From: Ruminococcus sp.
GTDB lineage: Bacteria; Bacillota; Clostridia; Oscillospirales; Ruminococcaceae
DNA: 64,000 bases
NCBI GenBank assembly: GCA_017960805.1
Contig: JAGCYM010000092.1
Location: 24,818 to 88,817, forward strand
Direction of reading: 5' to 3'
The notes under the pieces are model-generated. The model ran no database searches, was not told the DNA's origin, and saw only the letters and a list, made by a program, of their open reading frames with translations. This document shows positions 33,877 to 42,028 of the stretch, one piece after another (position 1 is the first letter of the stretch; each line of letters begins with the position of its first letter). The translations under genes and the position numbers were made by a program.

Positions 33877-35112
33877 ATGAATAAAGTATACATAACAGGA
33901 ATAGGTACAGTTAATCCAGCTGGTAATAACGCAGCTGAGTTTAATGAGAACCTTAAGAATGGTAAATGCTGTATCTCAGAGTTTACCAGCGAAGATGCAG
34001 ATTTCCCGATTAAGGTGTGTGGCAGTGCTGCAGGTTTCAAGGCAGAAGACTATTTTTCTAAGAAAGAATTACGTCGTATGGACAGATTTGTTCAGTTTGC
34101 GGTTGTAGCTGCTGAAGAAGCTATACGTGACAGCAAGCTGGATCTCAAAGAAGTATCACCGTTCAGAAGCGGTGTTATTACAGGTGTAGGGTTTGGAGGT
34201 CTGCCGCATACAGAAAAAGAACACAGTGACTATTTGGAGCGCGGAAGCAAAGCTGTCAGCGCCTCATTTATTCCCGCAATGGTTCCAAATATGGCATCTG
34301 GAATTATTGCTATGAAAACAGGATTCAAGGGCAGTGACTTTTCAGTTTCTTCTGCATGTGCTTCTTCTACAAATGCAATTGGAGAAGCATACAGAAAAAT
34401 AAAAGACGGATATCTTGATGTATGTATTTGCGGTGGCAGTGAATCGACACTGACAGGTTTCTGCTTAAGTGCATTCGGAAATATGAAGGCGCTTTCAAAG
34501 TCATCTGATTCCATGAAAGCTTCTATACCATTTGATGCGAACAGAAACGGTTTCGTTCTGGGAGAGGGAGCTGGTATCCTCATTCTTGAGAGCGAGAAAC
34601 ATGCGCTTGAAAGAAATGCAAAGGTATATGCTGAGATCTGTGGATATGGTGCAAGCTGTGACGCTTTCCATGTAACTATGCCTGATCCGTCTGCTGAAGC
34701 AATATGCTATGCTATAAAGTCCGCCTTGTCTGAAGCGGAAATTTCTGAAAGAGAAATTGATTACATCAACGCACACGGAACTTCCACACATTTTAACGAT
34801 CTTACTGAGGCCAAAGCAATAAGAAGTGTCTTTGCAGATCGCACAAAGGATATTGCGGTAAATTCAACAAAATCAATTACAGGGCATCTTCTCGGAGGTG
34901 CAGGAGCTGTTGAATGCTGCGCTGTTGCACTGCAGATGAAAAACGGATATATACATCCGACCTGCGGAACTGAAACGATAGACAGTGAATGTGATCTGAA
35001 TGTTGTTCTCCATAATTCCATAGAAAGGAAAATAAATGCGGCATTATCACTTTCACTTGGATTCGGAGGCCATAACGGAGTTCTTTGTTTTAAGGCGCCA
35101 TCAATACAATGA
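33877..35112 (+). CDS. fabF: 3-Oxoacyl-ACP synthase II (FabF-type), stand-alone
   Basis: A 411-residue condensing enzyme of the FabF/KAS II type that elongates fatty acyl-ACP with malonyl-ACP. The catalytic triad is complete: Cys161 in SSACASST, His300 in NAHGTST and His337 in KSITGHLLGG, with Lys332 beside it. The N-terminus VYITGIGTVNPAGNN and the tail LSLGFGGHNGVL are typical. It is not next to other fab genes but to a tetR gene, a context seen for accessory ketosynthases. A role in polyketide or aryl-polyene synthesis cannot be excluded, but no ACP or other partner is present in the window. Confidence 0.9.
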   Translation: MNKVYITGIGTVNPAGNNAAEFNENLKNGKCCISEFTSEDADFPIKVCGSAAGFKAEDYFSKKELRRMDRFVQFAVVAAEEAIRDSKLDLKEVSPFRSGVITGVGFGGLPHTEKEHSDYLERGSKAVSASFIPAMVPNMASGIIAMKTGFKGSDFSVSSACASSTNAIGEAYRKIKDGYLDVCICGGSESTLTGFCLSAFGNMKALSKSSDSMKASIPFDANRNGFVLGEGAGILILESEKHALERNAKVYAEICGYGASCDAFHVTMPDPSAEAICYAIKSALSEAEISEREIDYINAHGTSTHFNDLTEAKAIRSVFADRTKDIAVNSTKSITGHLLGGAGAVECCAVALQMKNGYIHPTCGTETIDSECDLNVVLHNSIERKINAALSLSLGFGGHNGVLCFKAPSIQ

Positions 35113-35138
35113 TACAATCCTGAGGATTCTTTATACAC

Positions 35139-35173
35139 AAAAACGCGTTCTGTAATTAACAGAACGCGTTTTC
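35139..35173 (+). terminator. Terminator of fabF
   Basis: AAAACGCGTTCTGT pairs with ACAGAACGCGTTTT, a 14-bp perfect stem with a T tail. Confidence 0.85.
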
Positions 35174-35496
35174 TGATTAGAGATTTGAAATGGAATCTTT
35201 CGATGAAGAAAAACTATATAGATATCAATTCTCAGAAATTAAAGCTTCCAATCCTTTTTAAAGATCCTCCTGTTAATATTTTATATTTCTTCCTATATAA
35301 TATAACAGAGATTGAAGAATTTCAGTCCATAAAGCTTGCGGACAGTGGACAAAATTTGCATAAATGTTTATTGCGATATGAAATATGTTCAAAAGAAAAA
35401 GGTTATGCAACCATTTGATCACACAACCTTTTTCTATTTCATAGTTTTTCAATAATGGATATTCGTCTGACTTATATTGGAAAAGTCAAAATCTTA

Positions 35497-35808
35497 TTAG
35501 TATGATTTTGATTCAAGCGTTATGCACATCACTACATAGCCTATCATAAGTATGAGAGAGAAAATCGAGCTTCCCGAGAATCCTGATGTGAAAACACTGA
35601 TTACTGAAAAGACAAGGCAGACAAATGAGAGCTTTTTGCAAAGTGAGTAGTTTTCCTTAAATCCTGCGATTGCCATGAACAGTTCGACCAGAACTAAAAC
35701 AAGTGCAATTCCTGCGCCGAGGATACCGACTTTCAGGAAAGCATAGATTACAGAAATAGCTGCCATAACAATGATAAGAATATTGATTACCTTAAATGCG
35801 ATTTTCAT
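35497..35808 (-). CDS. Small membrane protein downstream of prfB
   Basis: A 103-residue protein with three to four hydrophobic helices (first KVINILIIVMAAISVIYAFL). AAAAGGAG precedes the ATG. The gap to prfB is 27 bases, so it is likely co-transcribed. No family recognised. The region 35174-35496 upstream on the other strand holds only an imperfect hairpin with T-run near 35397-35433 and no convincing gene. Confidence 0.7.
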   Translation of the reverse strand: MKIAFKVINILIIVMAAISVIYAFLKVGILGAGIALVLVLVELFMAIAGFKENYSLCKKLSFVCLVFSVISVFTSGFSGSSIFSLILMIGYVVMCITLESKSY

Positions 35809-35835
35809 ACTTTTTCTCCTTTTGATTTAAGTATA

Positions 35836-36954
35836 TCACTTCTGAAGAGTTCCATGTGAGAGCGACTTCAAATAAGCGTTGATGAATCCGTCAAGATCGC
35901 CGTCCATAACTGCCTGAATGTTACCGTTTTCAAAGCCTGTACGGTGATCCTTAACGAGTGTGTATGGCATAAATACGTAAGAACGTATCTGTGATCCCCA
36001 TGCGATCTGATTCTGTACACCCTTGATATCTTCTATTTTTTCAAGGTGCTCACGTTCCTTGATTTCGATGAGCTTTGAACGGAGCATCTTCATTGCATAG
36101 TCCTTGTTCTGATACTGGCTTCGCTGTGTCTGACAGGATACAACGATTCCGGTAGGCTTGTGTATAAGACGAACAGCTGAACTGGTCTTGTTAACCTTCT
36201 GACCGCCGGCACCGCTTGAACGGTAAACTTCCATTTCAATATCCTCGTCACGGATCTCTACTTCGATAGAATCATCAATTTCGGGCATAACTTCGAGAGC
36301 TGCGAATGAAGTATGACGTCTTCCGGAAGCGTCGAACGGTGAAACACGTACAAGTCTGTGAACACCAGATTCAGACTTCATATAACCATAAGCATTATCA
36401 CCTTCGATAAGAATTGAAGCGGACTTCAGACCAGCATCATCACCGTCGAGGTAGTCAAGAAGTTCAACTTTGTACTCGTGACGTTCAGCCCAGTGATTGT
36501 ACATACGATAGAGCATTTCTGCCCAGTCCTGTGCTTCAGTTCCGCCTGCTCCGGCATGGAATGTCAGAATAGCATTTGCGTTGTCATATTCACCAGTGAG
36601 AAGTGTTGAGAGTTTTTCTTCTTCGAGCTTTGTTTTGAAAGCCTCAGATTCGGATTTGATCTCTTCAACAGAACTTTCATCGTCCTCTTCTATGGATAGC
36701 TCGATGAGTGTTATGATATCCTCAAGGTTGTCATTGAGTTTTTTGAATTTATCTATCTTTCGCTCGAGGGCCTTTGTTTCCTGGAGCACTTTCTGAGAAT
36801 TCTCAAGGTCGTCCCAGAAACCGTCTTTAGCAGTTTCTTCATTAAGCTGAGCGACCCTTTCCTTAGCGGCTTTGATATTAAGAACATCAGAAAGTTCTTC
36901 CATTTCCTTACGATAGCCGACCATTTCAACTCTCAGTTCGTCAAGAATTATCAT
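35836..36954 (-). CDS. prfB: Peptide chain release factor 2, without programmed frameshift
   Basis: A 372-residue class I release factor recognising UGA/UAA. The codon-reading SPF motif is in VSPFDASGRRHTS and the GGQ peptidyl-hydrolysis motif in SSGAGGQKVNKTSSAVRL. The whole protein is in one frame from ATG 36954, starting MIILDELRVEMVGYRKEM; the in-frame UGA and +1 slip after about 25 codons, used for autoregulation in most bacteria, is absent. Length and domains are otherwise complete. It has its own promoter and seems to carry a small membrane protein gene downstream. Confidence 0.96.
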   Translation of the reverse strand: MIILDELRVEMVGYRKEMEELSDVLNIKAAKERVAQLNEETAKDGFWDDLENSQKVLQETKALERKIDKFKKLNDNLEDIITLIELSIEEDDESSVEEIKSESEAFKTKLEEEKLSTLLTGEYDNANAILTFHAGAGGTEAQDWAEMLYRMYNHWAERHEYKVELLDYLDGDDAGLKSASILIEGDNAYGYMKSESGVHRLVRVSPFDASGRRHTSFAALEVMPEIDDSIEVEIRDEDIEMEVYRSSGAGGQKVNKTSSAVRLIHKPTGIVVSCQTQRSQYQNKDYAMKMLRSKLIEIKEREHLEKIEDIKGVQNQIAWGSQIRSYVFMPYTLVKDHRTGFENGNIQAVMDGDLDGFINAYLKSLSHGTLQK

Positions 36955-36998
36955 AGTGATTTCCTTTCTTAAGTCAAAATTTGCACATATACATTGCT

Positions 36999-37027
36999 AT
37001 TATACCACAATCCTTGAGAGACTGCAA
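36999..37027 (-). promoter_or_regulatory. Promoter of prfB
   Basis: Minus strand TTGCAG (37022-37027), 17 bases, TATAAT (36999-37004). Confidence 0.65.
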
Positions 37028-37068
37028 CGATTTTTTTTAAATTCGCAAAAAATAATGAGAGCGGAAAC

Positions 37069-37214
37069 TTTTCAAAGTAAATGCAACAGAAACATCTGTT
37101 CTGAGTTGCGTTTGATTTGAAAAGTGAGGGGGTGCATTTAGTTTGAAAGTAATAATAACAACAAAGTGCAATAATACAATAAATAGTTATGTTGCATTTA
37201 ATCTGAAAGTAGTA
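37069..37214. repeat. Cluster of four related about 20-bp repeats, the first two forming a hairpin
   Basis: Consensus TTGCATTTARTTTGAAAGT. One copy is inverted (37069-37087), three are direct (37106-37125, 37133-37151, 37192-37214). The first inverted and direct copies pair as an imperfect 20-bp stem around a 17-base loop. The cluster lies in a gene-poor stretch (36955-37587) with coding relics on both sides. Confidence 0.6.
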
Positions 37215-37319
37215 GTTGAAGTTGATAAAAGCAAAGAGATAAGTAAGCGCTTTATGCCGCAGCTGACAGAATATCACATTGACAGAGGCTCGTTGTCAAC
37301 CGGAACGTGGAATAAATAG
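37209..37319 (+). pseudogene. Coding relic (C-terminal fragment)
   Basis: From about 37209 to the TAG at 37319 one frame reads VVEVDKSKEISKRFMPQLTE and then YHIDRGSLSTGTWNK. It looks like the end of a real protein but has no start, and the upstream sequence is the repeat cluster. I do not recognise the parent family. Confidence 0.35.
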
Positions 37320-37366
37320 CGACCTATTTGTGAAACTTAAATTGATTATTCATACATATCCCCATT

Positions 37367-37518
37367 TCAGCTTTCAGGAATAAACAACAGTTCATCAATC
37401 TTATGTTCTTCGATTTCCTTGACAGTCTTATCAAACTCAATACCACCTTTCTTTTTTTAGAAAGATTGATCATTCTTGTTATTAAATCTCTGTGATTTAC
37501 CGCATTTTTTTCTTGCAT
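37367..37518 (-). pseudogene. Coding relic (N-terminal fragment, frameshifted)
   Basis: Minus strand: ATG 37518 opens EKNAVNHRDLITRMINLSKK; after a run of A the protein-like sequence continues in another frame as GGIEFDKTVKEIEEHKIDEL and LFIPES, then stops. The rest of the gene is missing. Parent family not recognised. Confidence 0.35.
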
Positions 37519-37541
37519 TATCTGGAAATTTATGGTAAAAT
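37513..37541 (+). promoter_or_regulatory. Promoter of the zinc-ribbon/TPM operon
   Basis: TTGCAT (37513-37518), 17 bases, TAAAAT (37536-37541), about 45 bases before the ATG. Confidence 0.6.
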
Positions 37542-37587
37542 ATATTTGTTATAACTCCGGATTTGTTGGAGGTTAGGGTGAAAGGAG

Positions 37588-38655
37588 ATGGTTGATTTGG
37601 AGGCATCTGAGTATAAATGTCCAAATTGCGGCGCCGATCTGAAGTTCGACCCCACTATTCAGAAGCTTGGCTGTGAATATTGTGACAGTTCATTCACAAT
37701 TGAGGAAATAAAGAAGATTTACGCTGAGCTTGAGGCAATGCCGACTGATGAAGCAGTTGAAGAAGTAAAAGATGAATTTGTGGAACATACACAGCTTTAC
37801 CACTGTAAGAGCTGTGGTGCTGAAATAATGGCTGATGACCAACAGACTGCTCTTTTCTGCTATTATTGCCATAATCCTGTTATATTATCTGGAAAGCTTT
37901 CTGGAGATTACAAGCCGAATAAGGTAATTGGATTCAGGTATACAAGAGAGCAGGCTCTTGACGCTTTCAAATCATGGTGCAAGGGACGTAAATTTGTTCC
38001 TAGTGATTTTAAATCATCACAGCAGCTTGAAAAGATGACAGGTCTGTATGTTCCTTTCTGGGTAGCTGACTGTGATGTTGACGCAAATTACAGAGCTATA
38101 GGTAAGAAGGAGCGAACATGGACTTCCGGAGAGTATGTTTATACCGAGACAAAGGAATACAGAGTCGTCAGAAATGCACGAGTGCTTACAAAAGGCATTC
38201 CGGCGGACGGAGAGAGCAAAATCGATGATCTCCTGATGGAAGCTATCGAGCCTTTTGACTACAAGGACGTCAAGGATTTTTCAATGTCATACCTCAGTGG
38301 ATTCTTTGCGGATAAATATGATGTCGACCGTGCTGGTGTTTTTCCACGTATCCGTGAACGTGCTGACAAGGTCAGCCGCGAACTCATACACAACAGTGTA
38401 AAGGGTTATTCGTCCATAAAGATTGAAAACGAGAGCTACAATATACTCAAGACTGACTGGAATTATATGATGCTTCCTGTATGGTTTATGAGCTATAAGT
38501 ATAAGGATAAAGTTTATGAGTTCGCAATGAACGGTCAGACCGGTAAGCTTGCCGGTACCCCACCGCTTTCAAAGCCGAAACTTGTGGCATTTACGTCGTT
38601 TATTGGCGCTATTGTCTCCTTGATTCTGTTTTTAGGAGGTCTGCTGATACTATGA
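37588..38655 (+). CDS. Zinc-ribbon membrane protein (TFIIB-type zinc ribbon-containing)
   Basis: A 355-residue protein. It begins with a zinc ribbon KCPNCGADLKFD...LGCEYCDSSF (residues 10-36) and a second one, YHCKSCGAEIMADDQQTALFCYYCHNP (about 71-98). A beta-rich middle with GLYVPFWVADCDVDANYRA follows, and a single C-terminal transmembrane helix (last about 25 residues). Proteins of this layout are commonly annotated as TFIIB-type zinc ribbon-containing; they are not transcription factors by any evidence here. The stop overlaps the start of the TPM-domain gene (ATGA), so the two are co-translated and probably work together at the membrane. Confidence 0.85.
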   Translation: MVDLEASEYKCPNCGADLKFDPTIQKLGCEYCDSSFTIEEIKKIYAELEAMPTDEAVEEVKDEFVEHTQLYHCKSCGAEIMADDQQTALFCYYCHNPVILSGKLSGDYKPNKVIGFRYTREQALDAFKSWCKGRKFVPSDFKSSQQLEKMTGLYVPFWVADCDVDANYRAIGKKERTWTSGEYVYTETKEYRVVRNARVLTKGIPADGESKIDDLLMEAIEPFDYKDVKDFSMSYLSGFFADKYDVDRAGVFPRIRERADKVSRELIHNSVKGYSSIKIENESYNILKTDWNYMMLPVWFMSYKYKDKVYEFAMNGQTGKLAGTPPLSKPKLVAFTSFIGAIVSLILFLGGLLIL

Positions 38656-39590
38656 GACGTTTTATTTCAGTAGCCGTTACTGTACTGACACTAATATTTT
38701 TACTTCCTTTGTTTGCGACAACTGCGTTTGCTGACAATTCAGCGCAGGGGTGGTCAGGTGATACTTCCAAATCAGAAGTCAGGGATGATGCCGGAGTCTT
38801 TAATAGTCATCCTGAAACTCTTGAAGCACTCAATAAGGAAGTAAAAGAGATTTCAGCAAGAACTCAACTCAATATATATGTCATGCTGGCAGGACCTACA
38901 TACAGAATGAGTGATTCTGACACACCTACTTTCTGTGGCCGGGCTTATGATGAGTGGTTTGGTCCTGATACCGATGGAGTTTTCTTTTTCATTGATATGA
39001 CCGGAAAGAAACCAGCATATGACTATATTTCAACTGCTGGAAAAGCTATCATGTTTTTTGATGGCAAAACGGATGATATCCGTGAAGCAACATATGAATA
39101 CCTCCCTTCTTCTGATGAAGGCAATTATGCGGAGCATTACTATGATGTAAAGCAAGGCGTTGAATGCTTCCTGCGTGAAATAGAAAAGCGCCAGGGGGAA
39201 TTTAAATCGGGCTTAAAGTATTATTATGATAAGAATACAAAGAAGTACATATATTACTTGAACGGAGAACTCAAAATTTCTAAGCATAAGCCCCCGGCTA
39301 TATATATCAAGTCACTAATCTTTGCTCTTATCGGAGGCGCTATAGTTGATCTTATAGCATTCCTGATCGGTAAGAGGAACTACAAATTCAAGTCAAAGAC
39401 GAATCCGAATATCTATCTTTCTAAGGAAGAATCGAGATTCAGTACGAATAATGATGAACTTATAAGAACCAATACTTCCAGAACACATATTCCACAGAGC
39501 AGCGGAGGCAGCGGTGGCGGCCACCGTAGCTACGGAGGTGGAGGCGGTTTCAGTGGCGGAAGTCATGGAGGAAGCGGCGGACATCGCTGA
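38652..39590 (+). CDS. TPM-domain membrane protein with Gly/Ser-rich tail
   Basis: A 312-residue protein. A signal peptide (VAVTVLTLIFLLPLFATTAFA) leads into a TPM domain (about 40-190) recognisable from VRDDAGVFN, LNKEVKEISARTQLNIYVML and the DTDGVFFFIDM strand. TPM domains are found in phosphatase-like and photosystem-repair proteins. Then one transmembrane helix (KSLIFALIGGAIVDLIAFLIG, about 222-242) and a cytoplasmic tail ending in Gly/Ser/His repeats (GGGHRSYGGGGGFSGGSHGG). This tail is common in TPM membrane proteins (YgcG-like). It overlaps the zinc-ribbon gene by four bases. Confidence 0.88.
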   Translation: MRRFISVAVTVLTLIFLLPLFATTAFADNSAQGWSGDTSKSEVRDDAGVFNSHPETLEALNKEVKEISARTQLNIYVMLAGPTYRMSDSDTPTFCGRAYDEWFGPDTDGVFFFIDMTGKKPAYDYISTAGKAIMFFDGKTDDIREATYEYLPSSDEGNYAEHYYDVKQGVECFLREIEKRQGEFKSGLKYYYDKNTKKYIYYLNGELKISKHKPPAIYIKSLIFALIGGAIVDLIAFLIGKRNYKFKSKTNPNIYLSKEESRFSTNNDELIRTNTSRTHIPQSSGGSGGGHRSYGGGGGFSGGSHGGSGGHR

Positions 39591-39606
39591 TTTAAATCAA
39601 CAAATT

Positions 39607-39643
39607 AGTTGCAGTGAGCATTCGTGTGAACTGCAACTTTTTT
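39607..39643 (+). terminator. Terminator of the zinc-ribbon/TPM operon
   Basis: AGTTGCAGT pairs with ACTGCAACT and is followed by six T. Confidence 0.85.
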
Positions 39644-39701
39644 GTATGAGATTACTATTTTTGCCCACCAATATCATATTGTGAAAAACGATGAAAAATA
39701 C

Positions 39702-39731
39702 TTGACAAATGTGGGGGCATTATGATATAAT
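39702..39731 (+). promoter_or_regulatory. Promoter of the trpB2 T-box transcript
   Basis: TTGACA (39702-39707), 18 bases, TATAAT (39726-39731). Confidence 0.88.
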
Positions 39732-39737
39732 GTGCTC

Positions 39738-40022
39738 ATAAACCTGTGAAGAAGTGTGAGTATTCGCTCCATATTCGTTTCAGAGAGCCTGCGTTTGGTG
39801 CGAGCAGGTACGCGTAGCAGCGGAGAATGGACTTCTGAGGGCAAACTGAAAGGAACTGTTTCCGAGTATGTGAGCCGCAGCGGTACTGCGTTATCAAATC
39901 CCGTGTATCTTTAACAGTACACACGAGTGGACGTTTCAACGTCAAGCGGGGTGGCACCGCAGAAGCTTTATGTATATTTAGCTCCTGTCCCGGCATTAAT
40001 AATGTCGGACAGGAGTTTTTTA
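39738..40022 (+). promoter_or_regulatory. T-box leader (tryptophan) controlling trpB2
   Basis: Stem I carries CAGAGAGCCTGCG and TTGGTGCGAGCAGG; TGG (39828-39830) in GAGAATGGACTTC is at the specifier position, i.e. Trp. The T-box motif GGGGTGGCACCGCAG lies at 39948-39962. The terminator pairs CTCCTGTCC with GGACAGGAG and ends in six T (39982-40022). Uncharged tRNA-Trp should turn on the downstream gene. Confidence 0.94.
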
Positions 40023-40056
40023 TTGTCCGTATTTTAACGAAAAGGAGAAAATAGCT

Positions 40057-41427
40057 ATGTCAAACGAAAAGATCCCTTACAAAATTTACCTTGAAGAAAG
40101 TGAACTTCCGAAGCAGTGGTACAATGTGCGTGCTGATATGAAAAAGAAGCCTGCTCCGCTTCTTAATCCTGGTACAGGTCAGCCTGTTACAGCTCAGGAG
40201 CTTGGCGCTGTATTCTGTGATGAACTCGTTAAGCAGGAACTTGACGACACTACTCCATATATAGATATTCCTGAGGAAATTCTCTCCTTCTACAAGATGT
40301 ACCGTCCATCACCTCTAGTTAGAGCATATTGTCTCGAGAAGGCGCTCGGTACTCCTGCAAAGATCTACTACAAGTTCGAGGGTAACAACACATCAGGAAG
40401 CCACAAGCTCAACTCTGCTATTGCTCAGGCATACTATGCTAAAAAGCAGGGCCTCAAGGGCGTTACAACAGAAACAGGTGCTGGCCAGTGGGGTACAGCT
40501 CTTTCAATGGCTTGCTCATACTTTGGCCTTGACTGTCAGGTTTACATGGTTAAGGTTTCATATGAGCAGAAGCCTTTCCGTCGCGAGGTTATGCGTACCT
40601 ATGGTGCAAGCGTAACTCCTTCACCATCTACCACAACTGAGGTCGGCAAGAAGATCCTTGCTGAATTCCCTGATACAAACGGAAGCCTAGGATGTGCTAT
40701 CTCAGAAGCTGTAGAAGCTGCTGTAAGCAAGGAAGGCTACCGCTATGTTCTCGGAAGCGTACTTTCACAGGTACTTCTTCACCAGACAGTTATCGGTCTC
40801 GAATCCAAGATTGCTATGGATAAATATGGCATCAAGCCTGATATGATCATCGGTTGCGCAGGCGGCGGTTCTAACCTCGGTGGTCTTGTTTCACCATTCA
40901 TGGGCCAGAAGCTCCGTGGTGAGGCTGATTATCAGATCATTGCTGTAGAGCCAGCTTCATGCCCAAGTCTTACACGCGGAACATATGCATATGATTTCTG
41001 TGACACTGGTAAGGTTTGCCCTCTCGCTAAGATGTATACACTCGGAAGCAGCTTCATGCCTTCACCTAACCATGCTGGTGGTCTCCGTTACCACGGTATG
41101 AGCTCAATTCTTTCTGAGCTCTATGATCAGGGACTTATGGAGGCTCGTTCTGTTGAGCAGACTGCAGTATTTGCAGCAGCTGAGCAGTTCGCAAGAGTTG
41201 AGGGTATACTTCCTGCTCCTGAAAGTAGCCACGCTATCCGTGTTGCTATCGATGAGGCTCTCAAGTGCAAGGAGACAGGTGAGGAGAAGACAATCCTCTT
41301 CGGTCTTACAGGTACAGGTTACTTTGATATGTATGCTTATGCTGCATACAACGATGGAACTATGGGCGATTATATTCCAACAGACGAGGATATCGCTGCT
41401 TCTATCGCAAAGATGCCAAAACTTTAA
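40057..41427 (+). CDS. trpB2: Tryptophan synthase beta-like enzyme (TrpB2)
   Basis: A 456-residue PLP enzyme of the TrpB2 group, longer than ordinary TrpB (about 400). The PLP Lys is Lys117 in NNTSGSHKLNSAIAQ. The catalytic Glu is Glu139 in TTETGAGQWG, and the phosphate loop is GCAGGGSNLGGL. TrpB2 makes tryptophan from indole and serine, usually without a dedicated TrpA. No trpA or other trp gene is adjacent, so it probably salvages indole or replaces TrpB. Control by a Trp T-box supports true tryptophan synthesis. GGAGA precedes the ATG, and a strong terminator follows. Confidence 0.93.
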   Translation: MSNEKIPYKIYLEESELPKQWYNVRADMKKKPAPLLNPGTGQPVTAQELGAVFCDELVKQELDDTTPYIDIPEEILSFYKMYRPSPLVRAYCLEKALGTPAKIYYKFEGNNTSGSHKLNSAIAQAYYAKKQGLKGVTTETGAGQWGTALSMACSYFGLDCQVYMVKVSYEQKPFRREVMRTYGASVTPSPSTTTEVGKKILAEFPDTNGSLGCAISEAVEAAVSKEGYRYVLGSVLSQVLLHQTVIGLESKIAMDKYGIKPDMIIGCAGGGSNLGGLVSPFMGQKLRGEADYQIIAVEPASCPSLTRGTYAYDFCDTGKVCPLAKMYTLGSSFMPSPNHAGGLRYHGMSSILSELYDQGLMEARSVEQTAVFAAAEQFARVEGILPAPESSHAIRVAIDEALKCKETGEEKTILFGLTGTGYFDMYAYAAYNDGTMGDYIPTDEDIAASIAKMPKL

Positions 41428-41487
41428 TGATTGACAAGCAAAACATGTGAAAAAAGACTTTGATCTAATGTTTTAAAACTAAAGAAA

Positions 41488-41530
41488 AGCAGTTGTAAGA
41501 TTTCGAATGATTCTTACAACTGCTTTTTTA
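41488..41530 (+). terminator. Terminator of trpB2
   Basis: AGCAGTTGTAAGA pairs with TCTTACAACTGCT, followed by TTTTTT. Confidence 0.88.
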
Positions 41531-41951
41531 TCTGATTTGCGATATTCTGATTTTTGCTGTTCGGTTTGTCAGGGATTGTTCTCTAGATTATTCCTTTATT
41601 CAATGCAGAAGCAAGATAGTTTATTCGGAATGTTGGACGATGAGAGAGTCCTTGTTCACTCATTATATCAGCTGCCGACATTTCTTTGTCGCCGAGGACT
41701 TTCGTTAACCTGCTGATATTATCATCTTGGTCGGTATCTTGGTCGCTAACTAGGTCGGTCGAGCGACTAACATTTTCCATATTCTTCAATGTTGAATATA
41801 ATATTTCCAGCATCAGCTCTACAAAAACAGCAATTATTATTAGTAGGATGAGTTCCAGAAGTTTTATATCATTCAAAAAAGATCGGCTATTCAGCGGGCG
41901 GAGCCATATGAATAAGCTGCTCATATCTACTTGAAACATATCTACACTCAA
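41530..41951 (-). pseudogene. Relic of a RecG-C/winged-helix ATP-binding protein
   Basis: Minus strand: LTKVLGDKEMSAADIMSEQGLSHRPTFRINYLASALNKGII is the C-terminal winged helix of the AlbA/HATPase_4 (RecG C-terminal) family, summarised here as SAADIMSEQGLSHRPTF and INYLASALNKGII. The frame meets TAG where Glu is expected, then continues as TIPDKPNSKNQ, and after a one-base shift as KYRKSDKK, the usual end of this family. The N-terminal ATP-binding part is absent; the preceding about 50 residues are a hydrophobic, unrelated stretch. So this is a 3' fragment with a nonsense change and a frameshift. Confidence 0.75.
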
Positions 41952-42028
41952 TTTTTGCTTTACTTTTATCTGAAAATATGATAAGATATATTTACAGAAA
42001 AAGAAGTCACTGGGAGGGAGAGAAACAA

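Noticed and set aside
35185-35418. 77-codon plus-strand frame after fabF
   Set aside because: Starts at TTG (or an internal ATG at 35203) without an RBS and ends inside an imperfect hairpin with T-run; no recognisable features. It may be a relic, but I cannot support it as a gene.
36969-37277. 102-codon minus-strand frame
   Set aside because: Runs through the prfB promoter and the repeat cluster and has abnormal, Cys/Tyr/Phe-rich composition.
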